From: Gnomoniopsis sp. IMI 355080 | Lineage: Eukaryota > Ascomycota > Sordariomycetes > Diaporthales > Gnomoniaceae | DNA length: 64,000 nucleotides | Direction of reading: 5' to 3' | NCBI GenBank assembly: GCA_027946555.1 | Contig: JAPEVC010000202.1 | Location: 1-64,000 of the forward strand | Shown: one piece after another, positions 9,179-21,400 of the stretch | Numbering within the stretch: the stretch's first letter is position 1 | Layout of the letters: every line of letters begins with the position of its first letter | Notes under the pieces: generated by a model | What the model saw: the letters and a program-made list of their open reading frames with translations, nothing else | Databases searched by the model: none | Told to the model about the DNA's origin: nothing | Position numbers and translations under genes: made by a program

Positions 9179-12100
9179 ATGAACTATTCAAACGAGTCCA
9201 GCATATCCTGGCTCCGTAACATTGAGCGCCGTCGCAAGGCTTTCGACTCCAGTCTCGCCACGGCAAAGTCTGAAAATGCTACGAGCATCGACGAGGATGA
9301 AGCCCCTGAAAGTACCCTACCTTCCCAAAGGATCAGAGACACCGTAAACTCAATAACTTCTTTAGAGACCTTCTGCCACTATCTCTGTTCTTTCCCAGAG
9401 TATTTGTTTGATAACAGGCTCCACCAAGGCCGCTCCAAGAAGGCATTCACAGGCGATGAACATTTTCCTTGGCTTGGTAGAGGGGCAACTTTCGAGGTTT
9501 TTTCGACCACCCGAGAGGAAGCTACTGGTACTGCACTGGATGCCAACTCAAAAGAGGTTGTCGCTGTCAAGGTGCCGAGGGCGAGTGGACCTCTGAACTC
9601 CGAGGAGGCGATGAAGGCCTGGGAAATACGCATGCTGCGAGAAGTTGCCTCCGAGCTGAGCTGTCTGGTCCACAAACCTATCAGGAATGCACAAACTATT
9701 GCCAAGTACATCGGAATCACGTGGCGTCCATCCCATATCGATTCAGCCGGTCATGTCCACATGATGCCTTCAGTGTTCTTAGAAAAGGCACAGCTTGGAA
9801 ATCTTGATGACTTGCTCCATCCGGACATAGGCGGTCTTTCCGGACTGAAGGTTATCACGCTCAAGCTCATGGCAGAAGTTGCGATTGGTATGCAGGTGCT
9901 GGAATCCTGCGGGATGGTACACGGCGATCTCAAAGGCTCAAATATCTTGATTTTCGCAGACGAGAACGGAAGCTCTCTTCAAGCCAAAATCTCTGACTTC
10001 GGATTCGCGCTACGGACTTTCGATTTGCAGGGTCATCAATCAACAATGGTCAAAGGAGGCTCTCCTCCATGGGAAGCACCCGAGCTTGCAGCCTGTTCTA
10101 TGAACGGGATGGTGGCTTTAGATATGGTGGCTCGTGCCGACATCTATTCTTATGGCCTCCTCGTATGGAGAGTGGCGCTGAATGGTCAGTCACCATTTGA
10201 TGACCGCAGAAATGCTAAGAAGTTCCCGGGATTCGAAAACTTTGAGGACGATACTGTGTCAATCGAAGGACTTGCAGCGCAGATGAAAGCTGAAGGAGAC
10301 AAGTTCCTCAACACTGTGATAGCAACAATACCTGATGAACCGGACGGTGAGGCAACCACTCTAGCTTGCTTCCGAAAAGTCATTGGCGGATCTCTTAGAC
10401 TTGATCCCAACGATCGATGGCCTTCCTTCATCTCAATCGCGGAAATCTTTGGTCGCGATGCACGAGACGACAATGCCAGTATAATAGATCCTATGAAGAC
10501 TTTCAGGCATGGCAGCCTCGAAGTACCCGGCTCTTCGATGAGCAAGTATGCTATCTCAAACACGATGCAGAACAAATCCAGTGTAAGCACACTCATTTAT
10601 AGGGTCACTGCAGGGACACATGCGATCTTTGCCCACTACCTAAGAGACTGATACTGTGCCGTAGGTGTTCGATCTGCGGATGCAACGAAAAGGGGATCAA
10701 GTCCCTTTTCGAGTACAGCAGAGTATTTTCCGGGATATTGAATTCAAATCAAAGGGCAATGAGCCTGAGAGCCTACTGAACTTGTCTCTATGCTTGTTCT
10801 TGGGCTATGGTGTTGCACCCGACTTCAACAGAGGCTTAGATGTGATGGTCCAAGCAGCCTTAGCAGGCGAAATCAGAGCCAAGGCATTGGTCTCGCGTCT
10901 TCACAAAGCCTGTGAGCGAGACTTACCGCCCGACCTGCCTACGAATGACTGGCTGTTCGAGGCTGCCGCGAAAGGCTCTTTGATCGCTTTGGAAGAACTT
11001 AGACTATCCATGCCTTCGGATGTGGTCAGCGCTGCCCGCAGAGTTCACAGTCAAAAGTTCCGGTTCGGCCAGCTGCGTAGACATTTGAAAACCGAATTCA
11101 TGGTATCTCTGGATGATCCATTCAGAGACGCGGCCTCCATCTCCCCTTGGGCCGAGATTGGTCGGACTGGCAAGCCATACAAGTCATTGCATGCTCTGGC
11201 ACTGGCAGGCGGGGATGAATCCCTTGTCGCTTTCCTAGTCAACAAGGGCGCCAACATTAATCGAATTAATGGTTTGGGTGAAACCCCTCTGCTTTTAGCC
11301 GTGAGGGCGGGCCATGTCAAAATTGCGAGTGCTTTGCTGAGGCAGGGCGCAGACCCGAGGCCTGCCACGATCTTGGGCAACACGCCCTTGCATTACGCGG
11401 TTTTCCTTGAGCCCGGCGTCGTTACTGGACTTATTCAGCTCTTGGTTTTCCACGGAGCTGAAGTCGATGCTGTTTCTTCTGGTTCACTGGCCGAGGATGA
11501 CTTCTCCGAGGAGAGGTTCCTCTGCGAAAGTCAAGTCTTCTGTGGCACACCCCTCCTGTGGGCCATTCACGCGGGAAGGGCCGATGTTGTGCATTGCCTT
11601 CTACTCCATGGTGCAAGTCCTACAGCCCGACAGGCTGTCTTAACGGATGATTTTGAAGGACTATTGTGGGATTTTGAGGACGTTGGTCTGAACGATATTC
11701 CAATCGCGCACGCTGGCCTGAACGCTGACGTTGCGATCATCGAAGCAATGATGCATGGCTCGCACAATCCAAGCCCAGAGCATGGTCCCCTCGGCGGAGT
11801 TTGTGGTAGTACAAGCCCGATCCTTTCAAAAGATGACTTCATGTTCATGTAGGTCCTTTACCATCCCATATTCCAATCAATTAGAAGCTTTGATATGCAT
11901 ACTACTGACAAATCTTTCAGGTGCCTACACGGCAAGGGTTATAAGGAAAATATTGGTGAGACTATACAGTTGCTTTTCCCGAGCCACTCAACAGCGAGTC
12001 TTTTCATCGATGCAGCACATGGAAACTGTATTGCCTTTCTGGATTACCTCTTTGAACGTGGCGCAGATATCGATGGCGTGGGTGATACCAATTGGACCCG

Positions 12101-13333
12101 GACGACTCCTCTGCAAGCTGCCTGCGCTCGAGAAATTCCTGGCGTTACGGCCTTGAGACTCTTGGAACTAGGAGCTCATCCTGAAAAAGAAAGTCCCATG
12201 ATCAAAGGATCTTGTCTTACTCTCCTGGCTGCAAATCGTCTCGGACCATTGACTTTGAGCATTGTCCAAGCGATGATACAGCGAGGCTGCACTTATGCTG
12301 CCCTTCCATGGTCTTTCACTGCTCTCTACTGGAAGGCAGTCAAAGAGAATGACAGGGAATTGGAGAATTTCATACTCCTTCAAACGGGCATTGGTACGAA
12401 ACGCCTGGAGGAAGACACACCAATGGGAAGTCTGCTACGCAGTCTTATCATCGATAACACCGAGGCATGCATTGCTCCCATCGAGAGGCTTGTGCGCAGG
12501 AATCCAAGACCGTCTCTCATCATTGACAAGGACAATAATTCTGTCTTTCATTGGTTAGCCAAGATCTCAGAATTCGATCGCAATGACGCCCTAAGTGAGC
12601 GGTTAGCGAGGCACTTCATCAAGGAATACGATCCTTCTCAGGATGCCTTAAACAGTGTGAACTCTCGACAAACTACTGCTTTAGGTCTGGCAACTATGAC
12701 CGGCCATTATCGACTGATGCGTCTTCTATTAGCCAGCGGAGCAGATCCTTCTGCATCTAGACTCACCATGTCTTGGCTACTCATGGACAGGATTGAAGAA
12801 GAACTTGACATAAAGGAGGTCACAACATTGGTGGACAGCTTGCAGTGGAAGCAAAAAGTCCGCAAACGCCATTGGAACACAGTCCGGGCCTTACGTGTGG
12901 CAATCGATCACCTTCCCAATGCCGGGGGGCTCGAGAATCTCCCTAGTCACGACGGAGGCGAGGAATTAATCTCAAGTGTGGTCAAGAGGTGGCGTGAGCC
13001 AAGTTTCAACAAGGCGCTTCAAGGCAATGCATTACAAGCGGTGGTAGATGAGCACACTCTGGTGCAAAGAGATGGTAAATCCTATAGACTAGAGGAGTCG
13101 GATGGAAAGAGACGCAGGGCCTCATTTGAAGATGCAATCAAAGGTACGTGCGTCTGCAATGACTTTCATCAACCGTCTAGTGCTTGAGAGTTTGATCTGA
13201 CAAGAAATAATATTATGCAGCTTCCGAGGTCATGTGGAGTTGGTTTCTATCAGAGCTGAGTTTTCGAATGACTGCAGAAAGCGCTGATGAAACTTGGATT
13301 CCGCCACTTTGGCTGGATAGGTTGACAATATGA
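9179..13333 (+). CDS. Protein kinase / ankyrin-repeat protein (four exons, 1307 aa)
   Basis: Exons are 9179-10582, 10665-11848, 11921-13143 and 13221-13333; introns are 72-82 bp with GTAAGC, GTAGGT and GTACGT donors and phases agree. The N-terminal kinase domain (~residues 90-425) is complete: WLGRGATFEVF glycine loop, VAVK lysine K131, catalytic loop HGDLKGSN (H248, D250, N255), DFG at 273-275, APE at 300-302 and DIYSYGLLVW. A helical segment with a Sel1-like stretch (LCLFLGYGVA) follows around 500-540. Ankyrin repeats appear at about 645-790, 890-950 and 1105-1140, for example GETPLLLAVRAGHVKIASAL and TTALGLATMTGHYRLMRLLL. The last exon adds a Trp-rich tail (DETWIPPLWLDRL). The active-looking kinase contrasts with the degenerate one in its divergent neighbour, so a sensor or regulator role for the pair is plausible but unproven. 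Confidence 0.88.
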
Positions 13334-13812
13334 TTACCGCAGCAGCAAATGAATTTCGTCGATGATCGTTTCTTTCAAAGACTTAGCTTCCTACCCCTGA
13401 CAAATGTTTCTTTGCTAATAACTGTTTCTCAACCGGAACTCAAGAGCTCTCATTAGCTAGGTACCTACTTAGCTAGATTTCCACTCAGTCATAGTCCCGG
13501 CACAGTAATAGAGTTTGCCTAGTCCCTGCAATCGTGTGCTTACTGCTGCCCATGGATGATAGTGATTTGCCCTATAGGTCTGATATTCCTTATAGCTTCG
13601 GCCTATATGTTTCAAGATTATACGAAGCCGAACCAAGTCTATAAGAGGAAGCTGACTAGGTATGGCATGGAATAGCAACGCATCGTCGGCGGTGGCATTG
13701 TCCGCAGTGCCCTATGTCTCGACTTACGCAAAAAGCGCAGTTCGTGTAGTATCTCATCTCCGTATATCCAAACTTCTCAGATAGCTAGTTTCTCCTACTC
13801 GACGCATGTCAT
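13334..13812. other. Intergenic, no gene seen
   Basis: Sequence downstream of the kinase/ankyrin gene. It holds a variant CTAGGTACCTACTTAGCTAG motif at about 13457-13476 and no protein-like frame. Confidence 0.45.
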
Positions 13813-14019
13813 TTGCCTATGCTGTTTTTCGCTAAATTGGCGTGTCCCTTGTGTAATGAGTGGCAGCTGCTCGCGAATCAGGAGGATAATAGCTCAGACT
13901 TCTACAGGCATCTGGGTCAGCACATAATATATCTCTCCCTTTCCACCATCCCATGGATTGCCGGGCTGGAGTTGGTGGAGGAACCACCGGAGGATAACAC
14001 GTTCACGAGAAGACCTTAA
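13813..14019 (+). pseudogene. Relic of a C2H2-type zinc-finger segment
   Basis: The 68-residue frame contains CPLCN, then DFYRHLGQH and LSLSTIP. This matches the fungal pattern C-x2-C ... F-x-R-H-x-x-x-H followed by L-A-L-F-x-L-P that ends many large ascomycete proteins of the NACHT/incompatibility class. Nothing upstream extends it, so it seems to be the tail of a deleted gene. The identification rests on this short motif. Confidence 0.4.
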
Positions 14020-14180
14020 CTGTCAGGCGAGTTGGGGATCTCGGACGGAAGTAAGGGTCAAAGTAGTACAGGGCAGAGGACACTGAGATCGGACATCATC
14101 CAGATGATGAAGCCGCTACAGCCAACACGGCCCCAATCTCGGCCGCGCCACGTTATTTTCAGCCCCCCACTCGCTTGCGA

Positions 14181-14850
14181 GACCCTTCACTTCTGTCGAG
14201 TCAACATGTCTGGTGGCTTGCGCCCTCCTGGCAGTACCCACCAGAGGGACCGATCGCACTAGGAAATATTATCCTGGATCTTCGTAAGCCAGACTTGCTC
14301 CTGGACCGAATCGAGGCAATCCCTCCAGAGCATATCCGGAAGGTGGTTCAGCATGATGTGAAGATATCATCAGAATCGACGGGGTCCACATCATTGAAGA
14401 TTTGGGTCGAGTTTCCTTATGGCTGCGGATGTGAAAGTGTCTCATAATAGCTTTGACAAGAAAGCTTTCGAGATGGGGGCTGTGGAGGAACACACCCTCA
14501 ACGAGGAAGTGCTGGATGGCGCAGTACTATAAGAACTACTCGCGAAGGGCGTTTTTAGAAAAATGCCGGTCTAATTAATCTCCGGAGTCAAGATTGCCAA
14601 GAACTTCAGATTCACGAGCGAGTCGTCAAAGCTCTATCAAGTTCAAATTATAAACAGGCCTGTTTTATCTAGCGGGTCGTTAAACGGGAGTCGTGGGATT
14701 TCGAGGCAGCATCTGATATTATATTCGCATATCAGCTGAGGAAATTAGACCCCTCTAGGAAAGATAGTGTACGGCACTTTAAAAGGTGAGGATCGCTATA
14801 AGGGGCAGCTTTCTGAGGGTGCTTTTCATTCAAAGTCTTGCACACAAGAG
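14181..14850 (+). pseudogene. Decayed gene of a conserved fungal family of unknown function
   Basis: Four pieces in order read like one protein. WWLAPSWQYPPEGPIALGNI comes from the frame around 14175-14447. ADVKVSHNSFDKKAFEMGAV comes one frame over, after a shift near 14420. LISGVKIAKNFRF follows in the same frame but behind in-frame TAA codons at 14530-14532 and 14572-14574. Then VVKRESWDFEAASDIIFAYQ lies from about 14672 in yet another frame. I recall these blocks, including 'PVY-LISG-KIA' and 'DIVFAYRL', from a widespread ascomycete family with no assigned function. At least two shifts and two stops make it a pseudogene. The block around 14750-14850 ends in further stops. Confidence 0.55.
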
Positions 14851-15246
14851 GGCTTAAAGAGGTTACCGATATAACTTTGATTTTATAGGTCTATGATTTC
14901 TTGGCTAAGGGACAGCCAAAAGACTTTAGAAACTTCTTATATACTCCTTTTAAATAAATGCTCTGCTATTTAAGGACACCTTCCCCCTCTGAAGAAGTTA
15001 AATTATATCGGGGTTAAGGCTGAAGCACCTGCTATATCCCTATGAGATCCCATCCCTGCATAGCAGCCCGTACGCCTTTCGTGGCTATATTTCCCTCTTC
15101 GATTTTAAACCAGCTCTAATTCCTTTCTTCCTTTAACAACCTATACTCACACCCACAGGTAAGTCTATTCTCCCTTCTATTGACGATATCTTATAAGCGG
15201 CCGCTAAGCAGCGATATAGCAGCAATACTGCTGCTACTCCATCGTC
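14851..15246. other. Intergenic, no gene seen
   Basis: Moderately A+T-rich DNA between two decayed genes. A pyrimidine-rich run ending CACCCACAGGTAAGT at about 15150-15165 resembles splice signals of a lost or 5' leader intron. No coding frame is supported. Confidence 0.35.
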
Positions 15247-17113
15247 ATGGCCAACGATCTGCCTAAGCGTAAGGACTACGCGACCGAGTCTGCCTTTATG
15301 CAGGCCTTGATCGACCATGCCATCGCTGAGGTAAGTTACAGCTTTATCGCTGCGAAGGCGGTGCTAACTAGCAGCTATAACCCCGATGTCCACGCCATCT
15401 CTGAGTATCCCGAGGGAACTCGCGAAAACACCTGCTCCCATTGCGTCAAGCGCATGTCCCTGAACCCTCGTCGTTTTTGCATGGACGATGGGAAGCCACC
15501 GCTCAGCTCACTCTCGGCTACACAGCTGCTAATTCGCTGCTAGGTAACCAGCGCTTGTCACCTGTAGCACCCAGTCCAACGGCAAGCCCACCGGTCATGG
15601 CTGCGAGGACCTGATGCTCACTCGTGCGCTCCGCGAGGCCATCAACACTCTGAGTCAGACCTGCCTGGAGTTCGATGTGGACGACGAGGGTATGTTCGAG
15701 CTGCTATAGTGCTACTATGCCGCTGCTAACTCGCTGCTAGACACCGTGCGCGCCTGGGTGGCCGCCGGCAAGAACGCTCTATCCATCCGTGACAGTGTCC
15801 GCAAGTCTAATCCCCCTCCTAAGAAGGGCGGCTCGGTGTCTTACGCCGTTCAGATGAGGAGCTTGAGAGATAACCCGGCTTTGCGATTTCGCTGCTCGAC
15901 CGGTGCTAATTCGCTGATAGATCCGCGCCGAGGAGGCCCAGAAAATACCATCGTCGAGACTCAGAAGGATCTGCTCAAGGAAGTCAATGAGACCAACCAT
16001 TTATTGCGTGAGCGGAGACGAGTAGGGGATGAGAATCTTTCGCAGCTATTTAGCTGCTCTATAGCAGCTACTCGTCGCTGCTGGTACCTGAGATAAAGCT
16101 CTTCGGAGCATCTTAATTGATTTCCCAGATCCTCCCATGGATCCCACATTTCCATGATATATAGCTGCTACTGGTGAAGTCGGTTTGCGAGTTAATTGCG
16201 CTTGGCGGCCTATGCGCTGGTGTTGATATCAAACTTGTCTGGCTGAGTTTCCAGACTATTTGTTTTCTCTTCCTTCCAACAAACAATCCTGATTCTGGTA
16301 AATATGCTCCCCCCTACACACACTTTGCTGCGGTTGTTGATGATATCCGATTCAGCGCTGCTCAGAAGCTGCTTTCGCGATGTCGGATAATATTCGCGAT
16401 TATCCTGACCTCGTTCGCGAGTCCTGCCGCGGCGCGTGGTGGACATCAGCGACGTTGAAGCCAGAGAAATCGCTGCTCGTTCGCTGATACCCCCGATACC
16501 TCAATGCCGATAACGACGACCGCATATTCCCTTCCAACCACCGCATGATCCCCTGCCAACGGTGCCTGATCAAGATGCTCACTAAACCGCAGCATCAGTG
16601 CGTCGATCCTTAGTGTAGGGTTGCTATTCCTCTTTTCAATCGTAGCAAAGTCTCTTGCTAAATCGGCTATAGATGCCGGCATGAAGTGCATTTCCTGCAC
16701 CGAGGACAAGCGCTGCCGTCCCATCTTCGACACCGCACACCCGTCAGACTTTGCGCGACCTCATTAAGCATGAGATGCTCGCCAATACCAAGTCCCTGTG
16801 TATGTCTTCATTACTCGAGCGCCTCCGAACTCGCTGCTAAACTCGCAGCTTTCTAGATTCGATGAAGAACTGGATTTCGTCAGCGCGTCGGGCCGGACGC
16901 ATGCTATACGAGCTACAGGCTTTCGAAGGCGAAGTCTCGGAGGAGGATTCCATGCGAGGTAGCAGCTTGCAAGCCGCTACCGCCATGGAGATCTCCCAGC
17001 TGCATAGCGAGGTCTACTGCTTGGTGGAGCGAGTTGAGAGGCAAGATTGGGTGAATGCTGAGATGAAACGCATCCTCGTCGTGGTGCGCGACCTGGTGGA
17101 TGTCAAGAAGTAG
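15247..17113 (+). pseudogene. Multi-exon hypothetical gene, probably decaying
   Basis: Reading blocks include MANDLPKRKDYATESAFMQA at 15247, a Cys-rich part with CSHCVKR, then HGCEDLMLTRALREAINTL ending DVDDE. Intron 15690-15740 joins cleanly to DTVRAWVAAGKNALSIRDS. A coiled-coil block has IRAEEAQK in one frame and TIVETQKDLLKEVNETN in another, with the shift at about 15939-15948. Later blocks are MKCISCTEDKRCRP and TLRDLIKHEMLANTKS, the latter joined by intron 16800-16856 to MKNWISSARRAGRMLYELQA and a stop at 17111-17113. I do not recognise the family; paired cysteines plus C-terminal coiled coil suggest a DNA- or protein-binding role at most. The introns end in near-identical sequence. The exon model between 15331 and 15690 is not resolved, so either it is a pseudogene or my model is wrong. 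Confidence 0.45.
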
Positions 17114-17832
17114 GGAGGTGACTGCTAGATAGCTGCTAGCTCCTCTTGGATCTGCTAGGTTGAAGTATGAATAATGACATTCTAGAGGCAGGCGTGAGAT
17201 GTTTGGTTTTATATCTGTCTCGCCAATTTTACCATTTTATCCTCGCCAAGCGCAGCCTTTCAATAAGTCCAATGTCGTCCTCTTTAGGAAGGCTTTCGCA
17301 AAAACATAGGGCGGGGCGAAACACCATCTTATCCACTTGATAATGAAACCTTCTGCATACCTAATTATATCGTGAAGTGTGTCATCGAGCTATTGAGTCT
17401 GCATGCCACGCATGCGTCGTAGTAGTAGTATTTGCCCCCTTTCTCAATTTATGGATCTCATTGGATGCTTCTGCAACCTTCGCCGACAGTGCCTCTATTC
17501 TCCTCCCTAGACTGGATATTCTGCTCCTCCCCCGAAACCAGGCCTACGATAGCAACGCTTAGGCATCTCCTTATGCTGACCGCTTTGCTCTTTTATCTCC
17601 GCTTAAGGAATTGGCTTCACGACTTCCACCTGCATTTGCTGTAAGTTGGTCGAGTAGTGATGATAGACCGGCCATGTTTTCAAAGTACGTAGATCATAGA
17701 TGCCCAGTGTTCCACCAAGTTTAAGCTTCAGGTGGGTCTAGTGATGAATGATGTGAGAAGATTGCTCAGGGCATAGAGTCTCGTCATCATCAAGGATTGA
17801 GTTACTTACTTTTGACGTGTGCCATCGACGGA
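17114..17832. other. Intergenic, no gene seen
   Basis: No supported coding frame. This region holds the 3' ends of the decaying gene (+) and of the disordered-protein gene (-). Confidence 0.45.
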
Positions 17833-18489
17833 TTACAACTCGTCTGATTCAGCATCCGCGTTCTGTTGCTCAGCCATGAGCTTGGCTTGTAGAGAGATAA
17901 GGCTCTGGCCTTTGACGGGCTTTTTCATCTCCAGCAGTGTTGAAGCGTCGGGATACTCGCCTGCTCTCTCCACAAGAGTCTTGCGTCGTGGCATAGGGGA
18001 TCCAGCGATCTTGGACGGCGATGATGTTCCGGTGGCTGGAGCTTCTTGTTCATCCTGTGGACGCTCAGCCCTTGCGCTGTAAGGTAGATAGGATGGCTTC
18101 ATCGTCTGCGATGCAGGAGTAGTAGGGAATTCGCCTGCCCTCTCTGCAAGAGTTTTGAACTTTGGTGCAAGCTTAGTCGGGGACTTCAACTTTGCAGAAG
18201 TTGCATCATTAGCACGGCTTCCACCAGCCTTGAACTTGCCATCCAATGACACCAGGGTTGGGCTATTGTATTGTAGTGGAGTTTGCCAGGAGCGTGAGGG
18301 AGTGGCTGGGAATTCTGCAGCCCTCTCCGCGAGCGTCTTGCGTTGTGGAGTTGCCTGAATGTTCTTGGATGGGGACAGCTTCGAGGGCTTGACAAGCTTG
18401 GGAGGCTGCGATAGGTCGCCGTCCTTTTTGGGAAGCTTGGTCGCTCTTTTCGACCCTTCGTTCATCTGCTGCAGTGGTGGCGGCGTCAT
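17833..18489 (-). CDS. Disordered protein with three KTL-ERA-E repeats (218 aa)
   Basis: The ATG at 18489 opens a Pro/Ser/Lys/Ala-rich, probably unstructured protein. Three copies of a 15-residue motif are spaced ~45-55 residues apart: RKTLAERAAEFPATP, FKTLAERAGEFPTTP and RKTLVERAGEYPDAS. Each is preceded by a basic Ser/Pro stretch such as SPSK or SPTK. The protein ends in an acidic tail (ESDEL). Repeated short helical motifs in a disordered background usually dock onto a repeated partner. SP/TP sites suggest phosphorylation. I know of no named family. It is a single exon as far as I can see, and the clean repeats argue that it is real. Confidence 0.65.
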   Translation of the reverse strand: MTPPPLQQMNEGSKRATKLPKKDGDLSQPPKLVKPSKLSPSKNIQATPQRKTLAERAAEFPATPSRSWQTPLQYNSPTLVSLDGKFKAGGSRANDATSAKLKSPTKLAPKFKTLAERAGEFPTTPASQTMKPSYLPYSARAERPQDEQEAPATGTSSPSKIAGSPMPRRKTLVERAGEYPDASTLLEMKKPVKGQSLISLQAKLMAEQQNADAESDEL

Positions 18490-21400
18490 GGTGACCAACT
18501 ACGAAGAGTATCAGCGGAGCACCTGGCACTGAAACGACAGCAAATTACAATCCTAACACACTGTGACTTTGGCGTGTTCTTTTGAGCCCCAGGAGCAAAA
18601 TCCAGACCGCGGTGTCGATGCCTGTCCTATGGTTTGCGTGTTTCGTCGAAGACGAGCAGCATTAGGACGCGTGGACTGCGGTTTGAACAGGGCCTTGGGA
18701 AAATATTGGTGAACTTACCAAGAGAACGATCTGCCAGAATGTGGTCGAGGTACTAGGGGGAAATCTAAAGGTGAATTCAGCCGGGCGCTTTTCAAAACAG
18801 TAGCTCGGCTTAAGACTCGGATTGCGATGTGGACCGTCGACGTGGAAGCTGATAAATCTGGGGTGACTATGGACTGTTGTTTGATGCTTGATACGCTCGG
18901 TTGTTGTGATACCTTGCTAGAAGAAACTAGAATGTTTTCACTTTTGTATTGTTTTGGAAAAGGTTGCTTTCTTGTGAGTTGCACGGAGTGGATCTGAATG
19001 GTGGCTGGCTGCTGGGGCTCTTGTGAATCAGTCTCTATTGTTCTGAAAAGACATGAATAAACGACCTCGGAAGTTAATATGAAAAGAAGCTTCTGGATAA
19101 CTTAGCAAGGTCTTCTAATTGTGAAAGGGATTTGTTAGCGCTCCAGGTAATTTGCTAAGTCTACAGTCGAGCCATTGATGTTATTAGAACGCTCAAGGAC
19201 TCAGGTAGGTGTACTTACAACATTTCAATATACTTAGAAGTGAGTAATTTATCAAATAAGTCAACCTAATAGTCTTGAACGGAGTCCAACGTATAATCGC
19301 TCCAAGTATTACTGCCAGATTTATTTACGCAAAATCTGACAGCCCATAGCTACATTGGGTCCGGCTAAATCCAAGGCTGCGAGCAAAAATATATGCGGGT
19401 TTCTGCGAACGCTTTTGGCTCCTATCTACAAAGTCCCCAGTCAATCAGAAAACCTTACACTTTTGCTAATTAGAGTGGTATACTTTATATGCAACTCGAC
19501 ATTGTGTTCCCCTCTGTAGGCTCGATCACCACATGCATGCCCCGAAACTTCAGGCCACCCTCGACAAACTCTTATATAGTTCTTCAAAGGCTTCCTATCT
19601 GAGTCCACCTCTTGCCATCGTACCTAGGTATTGACGCCGTACAAAGCCCACGATCGGCTATAATAAAATTGCGGCTTACGCGGGTAGAGAGTAAAGTCAG
19701 GGAGAATGCTAAGCTCTCCTGAACGGTGATTCAATATCTGGCCTTGTGGTTTCTTCGTATTGGTTCCACGGACAAGAATGAAGCCAATGAGGAATGACGG
19801 ACTCAGTCTCAGCTTGCAGTGAACGCGTCCCCTATCTCTCATATTCATAATGGTTTCGTATGAAGCTGCTCCCACAGGTATTACAGATCCTCATCAAGAG
19901 GGCCCACGCAGTAGGTGAAGGAGAGGACGGAGATATCAAATACAAAGGGCCAGTACAAGGGCCAAGACGGTGACGAGGCTTTCCCCCAAAATCCGATTAA
20001 AGTGAAAGCTCTTTGAGATAGGACATCCTAGAAAAAAACGTATCACAGCCAGCGACTGCTGGGCTTGTGAATGAATGTCGTTCGTAACAGGGTTGCCAAA
20101 CAGGTTGAAGTCCAGCGTACTCGTGGCCATATACTCTTGTCCGGAAGGCGAGCTGACAGTATATAAGAACACACTCGACGCATTACTCTGCGCGATGCCA
20201 TAGAGAGATGGACGACACTGAAATGCCACCAAACTGCATGGCAGCGGTGTTTGTAGGACTCGGCATGCCAATCTGTAAACTGCACTGTTGAACGACTCAC
20301 ATAGGATGGAATTTAATATACGCGGTTTCACCAGACTCGCCGTTTCGAGGTCCCTGCCTCTATAGCCGAGAGCACAGGAGCTTGAATGCCTTATTGTGAC
20401 GGCGCATCTTCCTGGTGCTCTTCCTTGGCTGTTTACCTGCCCGTGAGTTTATCCTGAGAGGTGCTCGGGCTTGCTTAGCGCCCAGGGGATAGCTACCTTC
20501 GAGCTTGCCTGATAATACCTGCACGTTTCTATTCCTCATTGCTGTCACATAAGTATTTCCCACGGTAATGTCATCAGCGTATCCTCAGCAGCTATATCGC
20601 CGTGAAATAGGTTCAATAATGCATTAGCCAGGCTTAGACGCATAGACGAAGTCTGCTGGATACCCAAGTTGACTATGGCGGCAGGGGAAGATAATTACTA
20701 GGAGGCAGAAAGGCTCTGAATTATCTGGCGATTAAGTTGTGATATCCGCTTCTGCATTGTTGAAGCTTCCCATCGAGTTCGCTACTTTCCGTCATCCGAA
20801 AGGCTTCAGACGACGGCTGTGCAATTGTTTTGGGTTCCGCAGTGGGATCTCAAGATAAGCCAAGTGGTCAAGGAAAAGGGCTCAGCTCGTATCCACCTGG
20901 GATCTAGGCTAGAGGTGGCCGCATCGAGTGAGCGATGGAGTATGTGTTTGGGCCTACCTTATAGCAAGAGTTTGGCTCTTCCCAGCAATCTCAATCTCAT
21001 CCACTTTTTCCGGGCAACAGAGTCATCATCGGAATGGATGTCTATGTAGGTATGTTCTCCGGGTTGGCTATCATGTCCACCACCTCGGCTTGCTTGACCT
21101 AACTCGGGCGCCTGCATGCACTTTGGCGATGTTCTCGACTCTATATCTTTTGTATCTTACCTTGTGGAGTATGTAGGTATAATATGCGTCACATTTCTCT
21201 CAAATGCGCACGAATGGGTGTCCATATATCTTGCACCGGATTCAGGGGATAGTGCGCTCGACAGAGCTGTCCTCGAGCTCATAGTCGCAAGATGTGCTAT
21301 CATCAGCCGCGGAAACAGGCCATTGACAGGTTGCACTCGAGCTGAATGGTCGACAGGGTCTCGTTTATTCTCATAGACTCGGTCCGCAATAACCGTCAGG

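Noticed and set aside
15331..15374. Intron GTAAGT...AGCAG in the decaying gene
   Set aside because: Splicing here brings an immediate stop in the current frame, while reading through stays open; left unresolved rather than modelled.
19936..20331. 131-residue minus-strand frame
   Set aside because: No family resemblance, competing frame inside it and no supporting neighbours.
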